Assembly (NCBI RefSeq): GCF_003205615.1
Contig: NZ_PYBV01000024.1
Location: 1 to 64,000 of the forward strand
DNA from: Micromonospora arborensis
Lineage (GTDB): Bacteria; Actinomycetota; Actinomycetes; Mycobacteriales; Micromonosporaceae
DNA length: 64,000 nucleotides
Direction of reading: 5' to 3'
A program made the position numbers and the translations under genes. This document shows positions 1-8,802 of this stretch, piece by piece. The first letter of the stretch is position 1. Each line of letters begins with the position of its first letter. The notes beneath the pieces are model-generated. The model was given only the letters and a program-made list of their open reading frames with translations, was not told the DNA's origin and made no database searches.

Positions 1-1626
1 CGGGACTTCCGGTCCCGTGGCGTGCCGATCGACTGTGTGGGGTTCCAGTCGCACCTGGGCACCTCGTTGGCCAGTGACTACCAGGCGAATCTGCAGCGTT
101 TCGCCGATCTCGGTGTGGATGTGCAGATCACCGAGCTGGACGTGATGACCGGCGGCAACCAGGCCAACATCTTCGGTGCCGTCACCCGGGCCTGCATGGC
201 CGTCTCGCGCTGCACCGGCATCACCACGTGGGGCGTGCGCGACTGCGACTCCTGGCGCGGGTCCGACAACGCCCTGCTGTTCGACTGCAACGGCAACAAG
301 AAGGCCGCGTACACCGCCGTCCTGGACGCCCTCAACGGCGGCTCCACCCCGCCCACCACGCCCCCGCCGGGCTCCGGAGTGGACACCAGTGCCTGGTACG
401 TGTTGCTGAATCGGAACAGCGGCAAGGCGCTGGACGTGTACGCCTCAGCCACCAACGACGGGGCGCGAATCAGCCAGTGGACGCGCAACAACGGCGTCAA
501 CCAGCAGTGGCAGTTCGTGGACTCCGGGGGTGGCTACTACCGGATCAAGTCGCGGCACTCGGGCAAGGTGCTCGATGTCAGCAACTTCTCCACCGCCGAC
601 GGCGGTGCGATCGTGCAGTGGTCCGACCTCAACGGGACGAACCAGCAGTTCCGGCTGGCCGACTCGGACGGTGGCTACGTCCGGCTGCTCAACCGCAACA
701 GCAACAAGGCCGTCGAGGTGCAGGGCGCGTCCACCGCCGACGGTGCAAACGTCGTGCAGTACGCCGACTGGGGCGGCACCAACCAGCAGTGGCAACTCGT
801 TCCCGTCGGCGGCGGCAACCCACCACCGACGGGTGGTAGCGGGTGCGGCAAGGCCCCGACGCTGTCCAGCGGCACGTACACGATTCAGAGCAACGGCAAG
901 AGCCGCTCCTTCATCCTGCGGGTACCCGCCAACTACAACAACAGCAATCCCTACCGGCTGATCTTCGCGTTCCACTGGCGGGGCGGCACCATGCAGGAGA
1001 TCTCCTCCGGCGGCACCAGCGGGACCCCGTGGTCCTACTACGGGCAGCAGGAGCAGTCGAACAACAGCGCGATCCTGGTCGCGCCTCAGGGGCTCGGCAA
1101 TGGCTGGGGCAACTCCGGCGGTGAGGACATCACCTTCGTGGATGACATGATCAGCCGGATCGAGAGCAGCCTCTGCGTCAACCCGCGACAGCGCTTCGCC
1201 CTCGGCTTCAGCTGGGGTGGCGGCATGAGCTACGCCATCGCCTGCGCACGGGCCACCGTCTTCCGGGCCGTCGCGGTCATCTCCGGCGGGCAGATCAGCG
1301 GGTGCAGCGGCGGTACGCAGCCCATCGCGTACTTCGGGCTGCACGGCATCTCGGACAACGTCCTGAACATCTCCGGGGGAAGGGCGCTGCGCGACACCTT
1401 CGTCCGCAACAACGGTTGCACCGCCCAGAACCCGCCCGAGCCGGCAGGCGGCAGTCGTGCGCACATCACGACCGCCTACTCCGGTTGCCGGTCCGGGTAC
1501 CCGGTGCAGTGGGCCGCGTACGACAACGGTCACATGCCCGGCCCGGTGGACGGCACCTACGCCGAGAGTGGCATCACGACCTGGACCAAGGGTGAGATCT
1601 GGAGGTTCTTCGCCCAGTTCTCGTAG
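1..1626 (+). CDS. Secreted GH10 xylanase - CBM13 - CE1-type esterase (5' partial)
   Basis: The reading frame is open from base 1, so the signal peptide and most of the GH10 barrel lie outside the window. The visible 541 residues begin in the C-terminal part of a GH10 xylanase; the ITELD motif holds the nucleophile Glu (visible residue 45). A Pro/Thr linker follows, then a ricin-type beta-trefoil (CBM13) with repeated NQQW/QF motifs, a second Pro/Gly linker, and an alpha/beta-hydrolase domain of the feruloyl/acetyl-xylan esterase (CE1, PHB-depolymerase-like) type. The esterase has GFSWGGG around Ser404 and NGH around His511. Families suggest that it cuts xylan and removes side-chain esters outside the cell. 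An in-frame GTG at 22 is not the start, because the upstream codons still read as GH10 sequence. The natural esterified side chain cannot be told from sequence. Confidence 0.9.
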   Translation, partial: RDFRSRGVPIDCVGFQSHLGTSLASDYQANLQRFADLGVDVQITELDVMTGGNQANIFGAVTRACMAVSRCTGITTWGVRDCDSWRGSDNALLFDCNGNKKAAYTAVLDALNGGSTPPTTPPPGSGVDTSAWYVLLNRNSGKALDVYASATNDGARISQWTRNNGVNQQWQFVDSGGGYYRIKSRHSGKVLDVSNFSTADGGAIVQWSDLNGTNQQFRLADSDGGYVRLLNRNSNKAVEVQGASTADGANVVQYADWGGTNQQWQLVPVGGGNPPPTGGSGCGKAPTLSSGTYTIQSNGKSRSFILRVPANYNNSNPYRLIFAFHWRGGTMQEISSGGTSGTPWSYYGQQEQSNNSAILVAPQGLGNGWGNSGGEDITFVDDMISRIESSLCVNPRQRFALGFSWGGGMSYAIACARATVFRAVAVISGGQISGCSGGTQPIAYFGLHGISDNVLNISGGRALRDTFVRNNGCTAQNPPEPAGGSRAHITTAYSGCRSGYPVQWAAYDNGHMPGPVDGTYAESGITTWTKGEIWRFFAQFS

Positions 1627-1644
1627 GACCGGTCGGTCTCAGCT

Positions 1645-1683
1645 GGCGGCGCCTGCTCCCGTACCCCGGGGGTGGGCGCCGCC
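1645..1683. terminator. Bidirectional hairpin between convergent genes
   Basis: GGCGGCGCC (1645-1653) pairs perfectly with GGCGCCGCC (1675-1683) around a 21-nt loop. It lies between the stop codons of the xylanase-esterase (plus) and the GntR gene (minus). There is no T-run, as is common in high-GC actinomycetes. Confidence 0.5.
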
Positions 1684-1697
1684 TCGTCGGTCGTCCG

Positions 1698-2468
1698 TCA
1701 GCGCTGCAGACGAACCGGCTTGCCCGAGCCACTGCGACGGACCAGCCAGGCCTCGGTGATGTGGGTGAACATCGCCTCCGCGGCGCCGTTGGAGTCGCGG
1801 GCGGCGATGCGCTCGTAGATGCGTCGGTGGCCCTGGTTGGACGCCACGCACAACGCGCGTTCGGTCCGGCCCATGTAGCGGGCGGTGTTGATGACCTGGC
1901 TCTCCAGCGCGCGCACCACACCACGAGCGATGCGGTTCCCCGATGCCTGCATGATCGTGTCATGGAAGGCCCGGTCGTGGTCGTGGTAGGTGACGTGGTC
2001 GTCGACGAGCTCGTCCATCCGGTCCACCATGGCCCGCAGTCGATCGACGGTCTCGGCGTCGGCGAGGCGGGCGGCGACATTCGCCATGTCGGATTCCAGG
2101 ACGCGCCGGGTGACGACCAGGTCATCGAGGATGGCGAGGCTGTCGTCCACCGCGATGGTGGCCGCGAGAACGAGCTCGTCGAGCATGTCCCAGTGTGACG
2201 GCGGGGTGACCATCGTGCCGGCGCCCTGGCGGACCTGCACCAGCCCCTTCTCCTGAAGGATCTTCACTGCTTCCCGGACGACGGTCCGGCTCACGCCGAA
2301 GGTCTCGCAGAGGATCGGCTCGGGGGGCAACGATGTCCCGGACGGGTGTACGCCACGGACGATGCGTTCCACCAGTTCGGCGGTGACCGCCCTGGCGAGG
2401 TTGGTCGGCCGACGCACCCACGCCGGGGTTGCCGGGCTGTTCAGGGCCGTCTCCTGCGGTGGCGTCAT
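1698..2468 (-). CDS. GntR-family regulator, FadR/FCD subfamily
   Basis: A 256-residue regulator with an N-terminal winged helix (about residues 15-85; CETFGVSRTVVREAVKILQEKG is the recognition region) and a C-terminal all-helical FCD ligand domain (about 95-235) with a DHDRAFH metal/ligand-site segment. FCD regulators usually sense sugar acids or other organic acids and repress adjacent catabolic genes. Start ATG at 2468 is chosen because GGAGGGG lies just upstream; an upstream frame extension to 2534 has no such site and would run into the promoter region. It is divergent from the 2614-9806 importer/catabolic operon and is its most likely regulator. The ligand is unknown; a uronate, aldonate or keto-deoxy acid fits the neighbours. 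Confidence 0.88.
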   Translation of the reverse strand: MTPPQETALNSPATPAWVRRPTNLARAVTAELVERIVRGVHPSGTSLPPEPILCETFGVSRTVVREAVKILQEKGLVQVRQGAGTMVTPPSHWDMLDELVLAATIAVDDSLAILDDLVVTRRVLESDMANVAARLADAETVDRLRAMVDRMDELVDDHVTYHDHDRAFHDTIMQASGNRIARGVVRALESQVINTARYMGRTERALCVASNQGHRRIYERIAARDSNGAAEAMFTHITEAWLVRRSGSGKPVRLQR

Positions 2469-2524
2469 GTCCCCTCCGAATGGCTCGCCGTGGCACGACG
2501 TCTGGCTCAGTGTACGGCCGAGTG

Positions 2525-2553
2525 TTGACGTCACACGTCATACGAGTTACCTT
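2525..2553 (+). promoter_or_regulatory. Predicted promoter with CGTCA repeats for the importer operon
   Basis: TTGACG (2525-2530) and TACCTT (2548-2553) are 17 bp apart, a plausible -35/-10 pair 60 bp before the lipoprotein start at 2614. The spacer holds TGACGTCA plus a second CACGTCA, so the FCD regulator encoded on the other strand could bind here. Assignment rests on spacing and position only. Confidence 0.4.
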
Positions 2554-2613
2554 CCGGTCAACATTGGCTCGCGGGACACCCGCCGGCCACCCCCCATATA
2601 GAGGTGACAACTG

Positions 2614-3876
2614 ATGAGACAGCGCGCAATGTGGTCGGCCGTCCTCGTCGTGGGCCTGGCCCTGGCCGGTTGTGGAAGTGCTAGTGATTCGGGCAAATCG
2701 ACCAGCTCGGATGGCAAGCTGGTGGTGTGGGACTGGAAGTCCGGCGAGCCGTTCGCCAAATCCTATCTGGAGAAGGTCAAGGCCGACTTCAAGAAAAAGC
2801 ACTCCGACGTCGAGGTCGAATTCGTCGCACAGCCCTTCGACCAGTACTACACGCTGCTCGGTGCGGCGATCCAGTCCGGCAAGGGCCCGGACGTCATGCT
2901 GTTCAACGGTGGCGGCCAGATCCGCGACCGGGTGGACGCGCTGGTGCCACTGGACGACTACGTGGCCGAGGACAAGCAGCGGCTGGCCGGCTGGGAAGCG
3001 TTCACCAAGGACAGCAAGATCTACGCCAGCCCGGTGACGTTGCAGGGTTACCCCATCTACTACAACAAGGCGATCTACCAGAAGGCGAACCTCGACCCGG
3101 CGAGCCCCGCCACCACGTGGGACAAGTTCTCCGCCGACTGCGCCGCCATCGCCAGGGCTGGCGCCAAGTGCTTCGCCCTCGGCAACAAGGAGGGCGTCGG
3201 CATCCAGTTCTGGCTCTCGAGCCTCGGGTCGACCACCCTCACCGCTGCCGAGTACGACGCCTGGATCGCCGGCAAGCGCGACTGGCAGTCGCCCAACGTC
3301 AAGCGGCTCTTCCAGCTCTGGAAGGAGGCCGGCGACAAGAAGATGAACAGCGACGGGGCCAACTCGACCGCGATGTTCAACGACTCCTTCGCGCTCTTCC
3401 AGTCCGGTAAGGCCGCGCACGTCATGGGTCTGATGTCGGACGTGGGGCACTGGCAGGACTTCAACGAGTTCCTGACCCCGGAGAAGCTCGGCGTCATGAA
3501 GGCCCCGATCATCACCGCCGGCACCACCCCGAGCCTGCCGTACGACGGTGGCATCGGCTACGCGGTCGCCAAGTGGACCAAGGACCCGAAGGTGGCCGCC
3601 GACCTGGCGCGCTCCCTGAGCTCGGCCGACGCGTTGAAGGCCTTCTACGCCGACGCCGGCGCGATCGCCGCCGACACCACCATCGACGTGTCCGCGGCCG
3701 GTCCGGCCGCCGCCACGCTCGTCAGCGAGCTGAAGAGCGGCAAGCCCGCTCTGCACGTGGCGCTCTCCTCGAAGACGCTGGACCTGATGGGGCGCCTCTC
3801 CCAGCAGCTGCTCAGCGGTTCGATCACCGTCGACGAGGTGGTGAAGCAGTTGGCCGCTTCCGACCAGGCGGGCTGA
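2614..3876 (+). CDS. CUT1-type sugar-binding lipoprotein of ABC importer
   Basis: A 420-residue extracellular solute-binding protein of the maltose/oligosaccharide class. A short signal ends in the lipobox LALAGC with Cys20 as the lipidated residue, followed by a Ser/Gly/Asp-rich linker and the type-1 SBP fold, beginning with a KLVVWDWKSGEPF strand. It captures a sugar or small oligosaccharide outside the membrane and hands it to the two permeases encoded next. Start ATG 2614 is preceded by GAGGTGA. No ATPase gene is in the operon; CUT1 systems in actinomycetes often borrow a shared MsiK-type ATPase, which is an inference here. Confidence 0.9.
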   Translation: MRQRAMWSAVLVVGLALAGCGSASDSGKSTSSDGKLVVWDWKSGEPFAKSYLEKVKADFKKKHSDVEVEFVAQPFDQYYTLLGAAIQSGKGPDVMLFNGGGQIRDRVDALVPLDDYVAEDKQRLAGWEAFTKDSKIYASPVTLQGYPIYYNKAIYQKANLDPASPATTWDKFSADCAAIARAGAKCFALGNKEGVGIQFWLSSLGSTTLTAAEYDAWIAGKRDWQSPNVKRLFQLWKEAGDKKMNSDGANSTAMFNDSFALFQSGKAAHVMGLMSDVGHWQDFNEFLTPEKLGVMKAPIITAGTTPSLPYDGGIGYAVAKWTKDPKVAADLARSLSSADALKAFYADAGAIAADTTIDVSAAGPAAATLVSELKSGKPALHVALSSKTLDLMGRLSQQLLSGSITVDEVVKQLAASDQAG

Positions 3877-3880
3877 CCTC

Positions 3881-4861
3881 GTGCCGATCGGAAACACGCA
3901 ACCGTCGGTCCGTTCGGCTCAGGCCGGACGGGCCGGCGGGGCGGCGGTCACCTCCTCCGCACATCGGAAAGGCGCGCGCCCCCGTCGCGCCGGGGGCGGC
4001 CTGCGGGCCGAGCGCTACGCCCCCTACATCCTGGTCGCTCCGGCCGTCCTGATCATCGTGGTGCTGCGCCTCTACCCGCTGCTGCTCGGGGTCAACTTCT
4101 CCTTCACCGGTGACGGTGAGCAGAACGGGACGGCGGTCGGATTCGGCAACTATCGTGAGCTGTTCGCAGACCCCCTGTTCCAGACCGCGCTGCGCAATGT
4201 CGGGCTGCTGGTGCTGTTGCTTCCGGTGGCGGTGGCGATCCCCGGTCTGCTCGCGACGTTCATCTACCTGCGGGTGCCCGGTCACCGTTTCTACCGCAGC
4301 GTCTACTTCTTCCCCGCGGTGCTGTCGCCGGTCATCGTCGGTGCGATCTTCAACATGCTGCTCGCCTTCGACGGCCCCCTCAACGCCGTCCTCGGATCGG
4401 TCGGTGTTGGCCCGGTGGACTGGCTCGGTGACCCGGACCTCGCGATGTACATGGTGGTGGGCGTGCACATCTGGGCCACCTTCGGGATGGCCCTGGTGGT
4501 GTTCCTCGCTGGCTTCGCCACCCTGGACGCCGCGCTCCTGGACGCCGCCCGGGTGGACGGGGCGACGCTCCGCCAGGTCGTCTGGCACGTGATCATCCCG
4601 GCCCTCTCGCGCACCATCCAGTTCGTCTTCGTGACCACGATGATCGGGATGCTGACCTCGATGTTCGGGTTGCTCTACATCATGACCAGCGGTGGGCCGG
4701 AGGGGTCGACGTACCTGCCGGAGTTCTACATCTGGAAGCAGCAGGGCCAGATGAACCGTCCGGCTCTCGCGTCGGCCGCCTCGACGATCCTCTTCATGAT
4801 CATGCTCGTCGTGGGGCTTCTGCAGATCAAGCTGCTCGAACGATCCGGAAAGGAGGACTGA
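3881..4861 (+). CDS. CUT1 ABC sugar permease, MalF-like
   Basis: A 326-residue inner-membrane permease with six predicted helices. The N-terminal 45 residues are a basic cytoplasmic extension. The EAA loop DAARVDGATLRQVVWHVIIP (about residues 227-246) contacts the ATPase. Start GTG 3881 lies four bases after the binding-protein stop, and its stop overlaps the next start as TGATG, indicating translational coupling. Together with the MalG-like partner it forms the membrane channel for the sugar bound by the 2614 lipoprotein. Confidence 0.88.
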   Translation: MPIGNTQPSVRSAQAGRAGGAAVTSSAHRKGARPRRAGGGLRAERYAPYILVAPAVLIIVVLRLYPLLLGVNFSFTGDGEQNGTAVGFGNYRELFADPLFQTALRNVGLLVLLLPVAVAIPGLLATFIYLRVPGHRFYRSVYFFPAVLSPVIVGAIFNMLLAFDGPLNAVLGSVGVGPVDWLGDPDLAMYMVVGVHIWATFGMALVVFLAGFATLDAALLDAARVDGATLRQVVWHVIIPALSRTIQFVFVTTMIGMLTSMFGLLYIMTSGGPEGSTYLPEFYIWKQQGQMNRPALASAASTILFMIMLVVGLLQIKLLERSGKED

Positions 4862-5688
4862 TGTCTCGCCTCCGCCTGGGACGGTGGTTGATCGCCATCC
4901 CCATGTCGCTGCTCGCCCTGGCGACGATCTACCCCCTGCTGTTCACCGCCAACGTCGCGATGAAGACCCGGCGGGACTACATCCTCGACCGGTTCGGCCT
5001 GACCGACGCGCTGCGCTGGGAAAACATCAGCACGGCCTGGAACAGCGTCGGCATGGGCCGCTACTTCGCCAACTCGCTGTTCGTGGTGATGGCATCGGTG
5101 TTCCTGCTGCTGTTGCTCGGGTCGATGGCCGGCTTCGCCCTGAGCCAACTGCGGTTCCGTGGCTCGTCGGCGTTGTTCCTGGGCTGCCTCGCGGGGCTCT
5201 TCATCCCGTTCCAGGTGGTCATGGTGCCGCTCGCCCGGATCATGGCCGACACCGCGCTCATCGACACGTACCCCGGCCTGATCCTGACCTACGTTGCCCA
5301 GTTCCTGCCCTTCACGGTCTTCCTCATGACGAGTTACTACAAGGGCATCCCGCCGGAGATCGTCGACGCCGCGCGGATCGACGGCAGCACCGTGTACGGC
5401 GTGTATCGCCGGATCATGCTGCCCCTGGGCACCCCGGCGCTGCTGTCGGTGGGCATCCTCAACGCCCTGTTCTGCTGGAACGACGTCCTCATGGCGCTGG
5501 TGATGATGCCCTCGGCCGAGCACCGGACGCTCATGGTCGGCGTGACCTCGTTGCGCGGGCAGTACTCCGACAACATCCCTAGCTTCGCCTCCGGAGTGCT
5601 GATCGCCGCGATACCCGTTCTGTTGGTTTACCTGTTCCTCCAGCGCCAAATTGCCGACGGCGTCGCCGCCGGTTCCACGAAGGGTTGA
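4861..5688 (+). CDS. CUT1 ABC sugar permease, MalG-like
   Basis: A 275-residue membrane permease with a typical N-terminal helix, a long first extracellular loop and the EAA loop DAARIDGSTVYGVYRRIMLP (about 168-187). AAGGAGG lies just before ATG 4861, whose first base is shared with the preceding TGA. It pairs with the 3881 permease. The downstream dehydratase starts one base after this stop codon region, so the importer and catabolic enzymes are co-expressed. Confidence 0.88.
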   Translation: MSRLRLGRWLIAIPMSLLALATIYPLLFTANVAMKTRRDYILDRFGLTDALRWENISTAWNSVGMGRYFANSLFVVMASVFLLLLLGSMAGFALSQLRFRGSSALFLGCLAGLFIPFQVVMVPLARIMADTALIDTYPGLILTYVAQFLPFTVFLMTSYYKGIPPEIVDAARIDGSTVYGVYRRIMLPLGTPALLSVGILNALFCWNDVLMALVMMPSAEHRTLMVGVTSLRGQYSDNIPSFASGVLIAAIPVLLVYLFLQRQIADGVAAGSTKG

Positions 5689-5689
5689 C

Positions 5690-6913
5690 ATGCGGATCAC
5701 GGGATATCGGACGCTCACCACGGTCCAGGAATGGGGGCGACCCGTCGGCGATGCCAACGGGGTCTTCGCCGACGGGGTGGTCCCGGTCTCGCTCGTCGTC
5801 GTCGACACCGACGAGGGCATCTCGGGGGTCGGCATCGGCCCGCACGTCGAGATCGAGCGGATCTTCGCAGCCATCGAGGGCGAAGACCCCCGTGCCGTGA
5901 CGTCCCTGTACGACCGCATGCTGCGGCACACCTTCAAGGCGGGCCACGCAGGGCCGGTGTTCGGCACCATCGGCGCTCTGGACACCGCACTCTGGGACAT
6001 CAAGGCGCAGGCTGCCGGTGAGCCGCTGTGGCGGCTGCTGGGCGGACGTGACCGGCGGGTCAACGCCTACGCGTCCGGTCTGGACATCGGGCTCACCGAC
6101 GACGAACTCGTCGCCGAGTACGAGGTCTACGCGAGCCACGGCTTGCGGGCGGCCAAGCTCAAGGGCGGCCTCGACATCGAGAGCGACCGGCACCGCCTCG
6201 GCCTGGTCAAGGACGTCCTGACCGAGGCCGGGCACGGCCGACGGCCGGGTCTGATGCTCGACGTCAACGAGGTGTGGACCCGCAAGCAGGCCGTCCGGCA
6301 CGTCTGCGAACTGGAACGCACCCTGGACCTCATCTGGATCGAGGAGCCGGTCCGGCGCTGGGACGCCGAGGGCCTTGCCGCGGTCAGCCGAGGAGTGTGC
6401 GCGTCGGTCGCTACCGGCGAGAACCTCACCGGGCTCGAACAGTACCGTCCGCTGATCGCCGCTGGCGCGGTCGACGTCGTCCAGATGGCGGCCGTCTGGG
6501 GGGTCACCCACTTCCTGCGGACGGCCGCCCTGGCCCACGCCCACGACCTGCCGGTCAGCCCGATCGGCAACAGCCCGTTCGGGCTCCTGCACGCCGCGAC
6601 CTCGGTGCCGAACCACCTGACCAGCGAATTGCAGGACCTGCACCCACCGGTCGGTGTCTCCATCGACCTGCACGTCGAGGATGGCGCCTTCATCCTCGGC
6701 GACTCACCCGGGCTGGGGGTCCGGGTGGACGAGGAGCAGATCCGGGCGGCCAACCGCCGCCCGCAGGCACAGACGGCCGACAGCCCCAACGTCCGGCCGG
6801 AGCGGGCCGGACGGCGGCTGCTGGCCGGGGTGGACGGCGTGATCCCCGCCCGCCAGGTGCCCGTCTTGCCGCTGAACTCGCGCAACGAGGTGTCGCCGAC
6901 CGTACGACACTGA
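5690..6913 (+). CDS. Enolase-superfamily (mandelate racemase/sugar-acid dehydratase group) enzyme
   Basis: A 407-residue enzyme with the capping domain followed by a TIM-barrel. The active-site signature is present: KLK (K156/K158), metal ligands D191 (DVNE), E219 (IEEP) and E244 (TGEN). Members abstract the alpha-proton of sugar acids; in this setting dehydration of an aldonate or uronate to a 2-keto-3-deoxy acid is most likely. ATG 5690 follows the permease stop at 5686-5688 by one base. The last 50 or so residues, after the usual C-terminal GLGVRVDEEQI stretch, form an Arg/Pro-rich tail that is not part of the core fold. Exact substrate (fuconate, rhamnonate, galactonate or other) cannot be assigned. 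Confidence 0.82.
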   Translation: MRITGYRTLTTVQEWGRPVGDANGVFADGVVPVSLVVVDTDEGISGVGIGPHVEIERIFAAIEGEDPRAVTSLYDRMLRHTFKAGHAGPVFGTIGALDTALWDIKAQAAGEPLWRLLGGRDRRVNAYASGLDIGLTDDELVAEYEVYASHGLRAAKLKGGLDIESDRHRLGLVKDVLTEAGHGRRPGLMLDVNEVWTRKQAVRHVCELERTLDLIWIEEPVRRWDAEGLAAVSRGVCASVATGENLTGLEQYRPLIAAGAVDVVQMAAVWGVTHFLRTAALAHAHDLPVSPIGNSPFGLLHAATSVPNHLTSELQDLHPPVGVSIDLHVEDGAFILGDSPGLGVRVDEEQIRAANRRPQAQTADSPNVRPERAGRRLLAGVDGVIPARQVPVLPLNSRNEVSPTVRH

Positions 6914-7018
6914 GCTGCCAACCAGAACAGGAAGGCGTGGGTGCATCGCCACGGCGGTGCACCCACGACCATGCCCGGTCGGCACGACCGACGTACCGAC
7001 CGTCGAGACGGAGGAACG

Positions 7019-8044
7019 ATGAAGGCAGTCGTCTACCGGGGGGCGCGAAACCTCGGAATCGAGGACCGTGACCCGGAGGCACCGGGTCGCGGCCAGGTAC
7101 GGATCGAGGTGGCGTACACCGGCATCTGCGGCACGGATCTGCACATCTACCACGGCGACATGGACGCCCGGGTCGGTGACTCCGCGATCATCGGGCACGA
7201 GATGTCCGGGCGGATCGCGGCCATCGGCGAGGACGTGACCGGCTGGAACGTCGGTCAGGCAGTCACCGTGATGCCGACCCGGCCCTGCGGACGGTGCGCA
7301 GCCTGCAAGCGTGGGAACTCCCACGTCTGCCACGCGATGAACTTCCTGGGCATCGACTCGGCGGGTGCCATGCAGTCCTACTGGAACGTGCCGGCGGAGT
7401 TGGTCCTGCCGCTTCCGGAGGAGCTGCCCCTCGACCACGCCGCGCTTGTCGAGCCCGTCGCGGTCGCCGTGCACGACGTACGTCGAGGGAACGTGACCGC
7501 CGACGACCAGGTGGTCGTGGTCGGCGGTGGCCCGGTCGGGGTCCTCATCGCCACCGTCGCGCGGGGCCGCGGCGCGCGGGTGCTCCTCGTCGAGCCGGAC
7601 CCGTTCCGCCGTGAGGTGGCGGAGGGAATCGGTATCGACACCGTCGATCCGCGATCGACCGATGTCGTGGCACTGGTCAACGACCGTACCGATGGCGCGG
7701 GCGCCGACATCGCCTTCGAGGTGTCCGGCTCCGCCGCCGGCGTCACCACGGCGGTCGACGTCCTCACCACCCGCGGCCGGCTGGTCATGGTGGCGATCCA
7801 TCCCCAGCCCCGGGAGGTCAACCTGCACCGGTTCTTCTGGCGCGAGTTGGAACTGCTCGGAGCCCGGCTCTACCAGCGCGACGACATGGTGGAGGCGATC
7901 CGGCTGGTCGCCGCGGGTGAGATCCCGGCACGGCAGCTCATCTCCCGGGTCGAGCCGGTCGAGGCGGCCAGCGCCGCCTTCGCCGCGTTGGAGGGTGGCG
8001 GCGTGATGAAGGTGCTGCTCGATGTGCGGGAGGGCAACAAGTGA
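7019..8044 (+). CDS. Zinc-dependent medium-chain dehydrogenase (sorbitol/threonine DH-like)
   Basis: A 341-residue MDR enzyme. GICGTD and GHE supply the catalytic zinc ligands. A CGRCAACKRGNSHVC loop supplies the four-Cys structural zinc site, and GGGPVG marks the NAD(P)-binding Rossmann fold. Start ATG 7019 has GGAGGA upstream; a longer frame from 6941 lacks one. The family oxidises secondary alcohols of polyols or sugar acids. In this operon it probably oxidises a hydroxyl of the sugar acid or its keto-deoxy product. Its stop overlaps the next start (GTGA). Confidence 0.87.
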   Translation: MKAVVYRGARNLGIEDRDPEAPGRGQVRIEVAYTGICGTDLHIYHGDMDARVGDSAIIGHEMSGRIAAIGEDVTGWNVGQAVTVMPTRPCGRCAACKRGNSHVCHAMNFLGIDSAGAMQSYWNVPAELVLPLPEELPLDHAALVEPVAVAVHDVRRGNVTADDQVVVVGGGPVGVLIATVARGRGARVLLVEPDPFRREVAEGIGIDTVDPRSTDVVALVNDRTDGAGADIAFEVSGSAAGVTTAVDVLTTRGRLVMVAIHPQPREVNLHRFFWRELELLGARLYQRDDMVEAIRLVAAGEIPARQLISRVEPVEAASAAFAALEGGGVMKVLLDVREGNK

Positions 8045-8802
8045 CCGCGTTGTTCGATCTGTCCGGACGTACCGCCGTCGTGACCGGGGCCCGACGTGGC
8101 ATCGGCCTGGCCATGGCCGAGGCCCTGGCCCTGGCCGGTGCCGACATCGTGGGTGTCTCCGCCCAGCTCGAGGCGGAGGGCAGCGAGGTCGAACGTCGGG
8201 TGCGGGCCGCCGGTCGGCGGTTCACCGCGCTGCGGGCGGACCTCGGCGACCGCGCCGCCGTACACCGGTTGGCCCGCGACATCACCGCTCTCGGACCGGT
8301 CGACATCCTGGTGAACAACGGCGGCACGATCGCCCGGACCCCGGCCACGGAGCACCCGGACGAGATGTGGGACCACGTGATCGAGGTGAACCTCAGCAGC
8401 CAGTTCGTCCTGAGCCGGGAGATCGGCCGGACGATGGTCGAGCGTGGCCGTGGGAAGATCATTTTCACGGCCTCGCTGTTGAGCTTCCAGGGTGGCATCA
8501 CCGTCCCCGGTTACGCCGCTTCGAAGTCGGGCGTGGCTGGCCTCACCAAGGCGCTGGCGAACGAGTGGGCTGCCCACGGGGTGAACGTCAACGCCATCGC
8601 CCCCGGCTACATCGCCACCGACAACACCCAGGCGTTGCGCGACGACCCAGACCGCAACCAGGCGATCCTCGCCCGGATCCCGGCCAGCCGGTGGGGTCGC
8701 GCCGACGATCTCGGCGGTGCCACGGTGTTCCTGGCGTCGACCGCGTCGGACTACGTCAACGGCATCGTGCTGCCCGTCGACGGCGGCTGGCTGGGCCGAT
8801 GA
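8041..8802 (+). CDS. Short-chain dehydrogenase, KduD-like
   Basis: A 253-residue classical SDR: TGARRGIG cofactor motif, NNGG, a catalytic Ser in TASLLSFQGG, and YAASK active-site Tyr/Lys. The LSFQGGITVPGYAASKSGV and NAIAPGYIATDNTQ stretches and the DGGWLGR end closely resemble 2-dehydro-3-deoxy-D-gluconate 5-dehydrogenase (KduD) and related keto-deoxy-sugar-acid dehydrogenases. This resemblance is recalled, not computed. It starts with GTG 8041 overlapping the previous stop and ends overlapping the next ATG. It likely acts on the 2-keto-3-deoxy product of the 5690 dehydratase. Confidence 0.85.
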   Translation: MTALFDLSGRTAVVTGARRGIGLAMAEALALAGADIVGVSAQLEAEGSEVERRVRAAGRRFTALRADLGDRAAVHRLARDITALGPVDILVNNGGTIARTPATEHPDEMWDHVIEVNLSSQFVLSREIGRTMVERGRGKIIFTASLLSFQGGITVPGYAASKSGVAGLTKALANEWAAHGVNVNAIAPGYIATDNTQALRDDPDRNQAILARIPASRWGRADDLGGATVFLASTASDYVNGIVLPVDGGWLGR

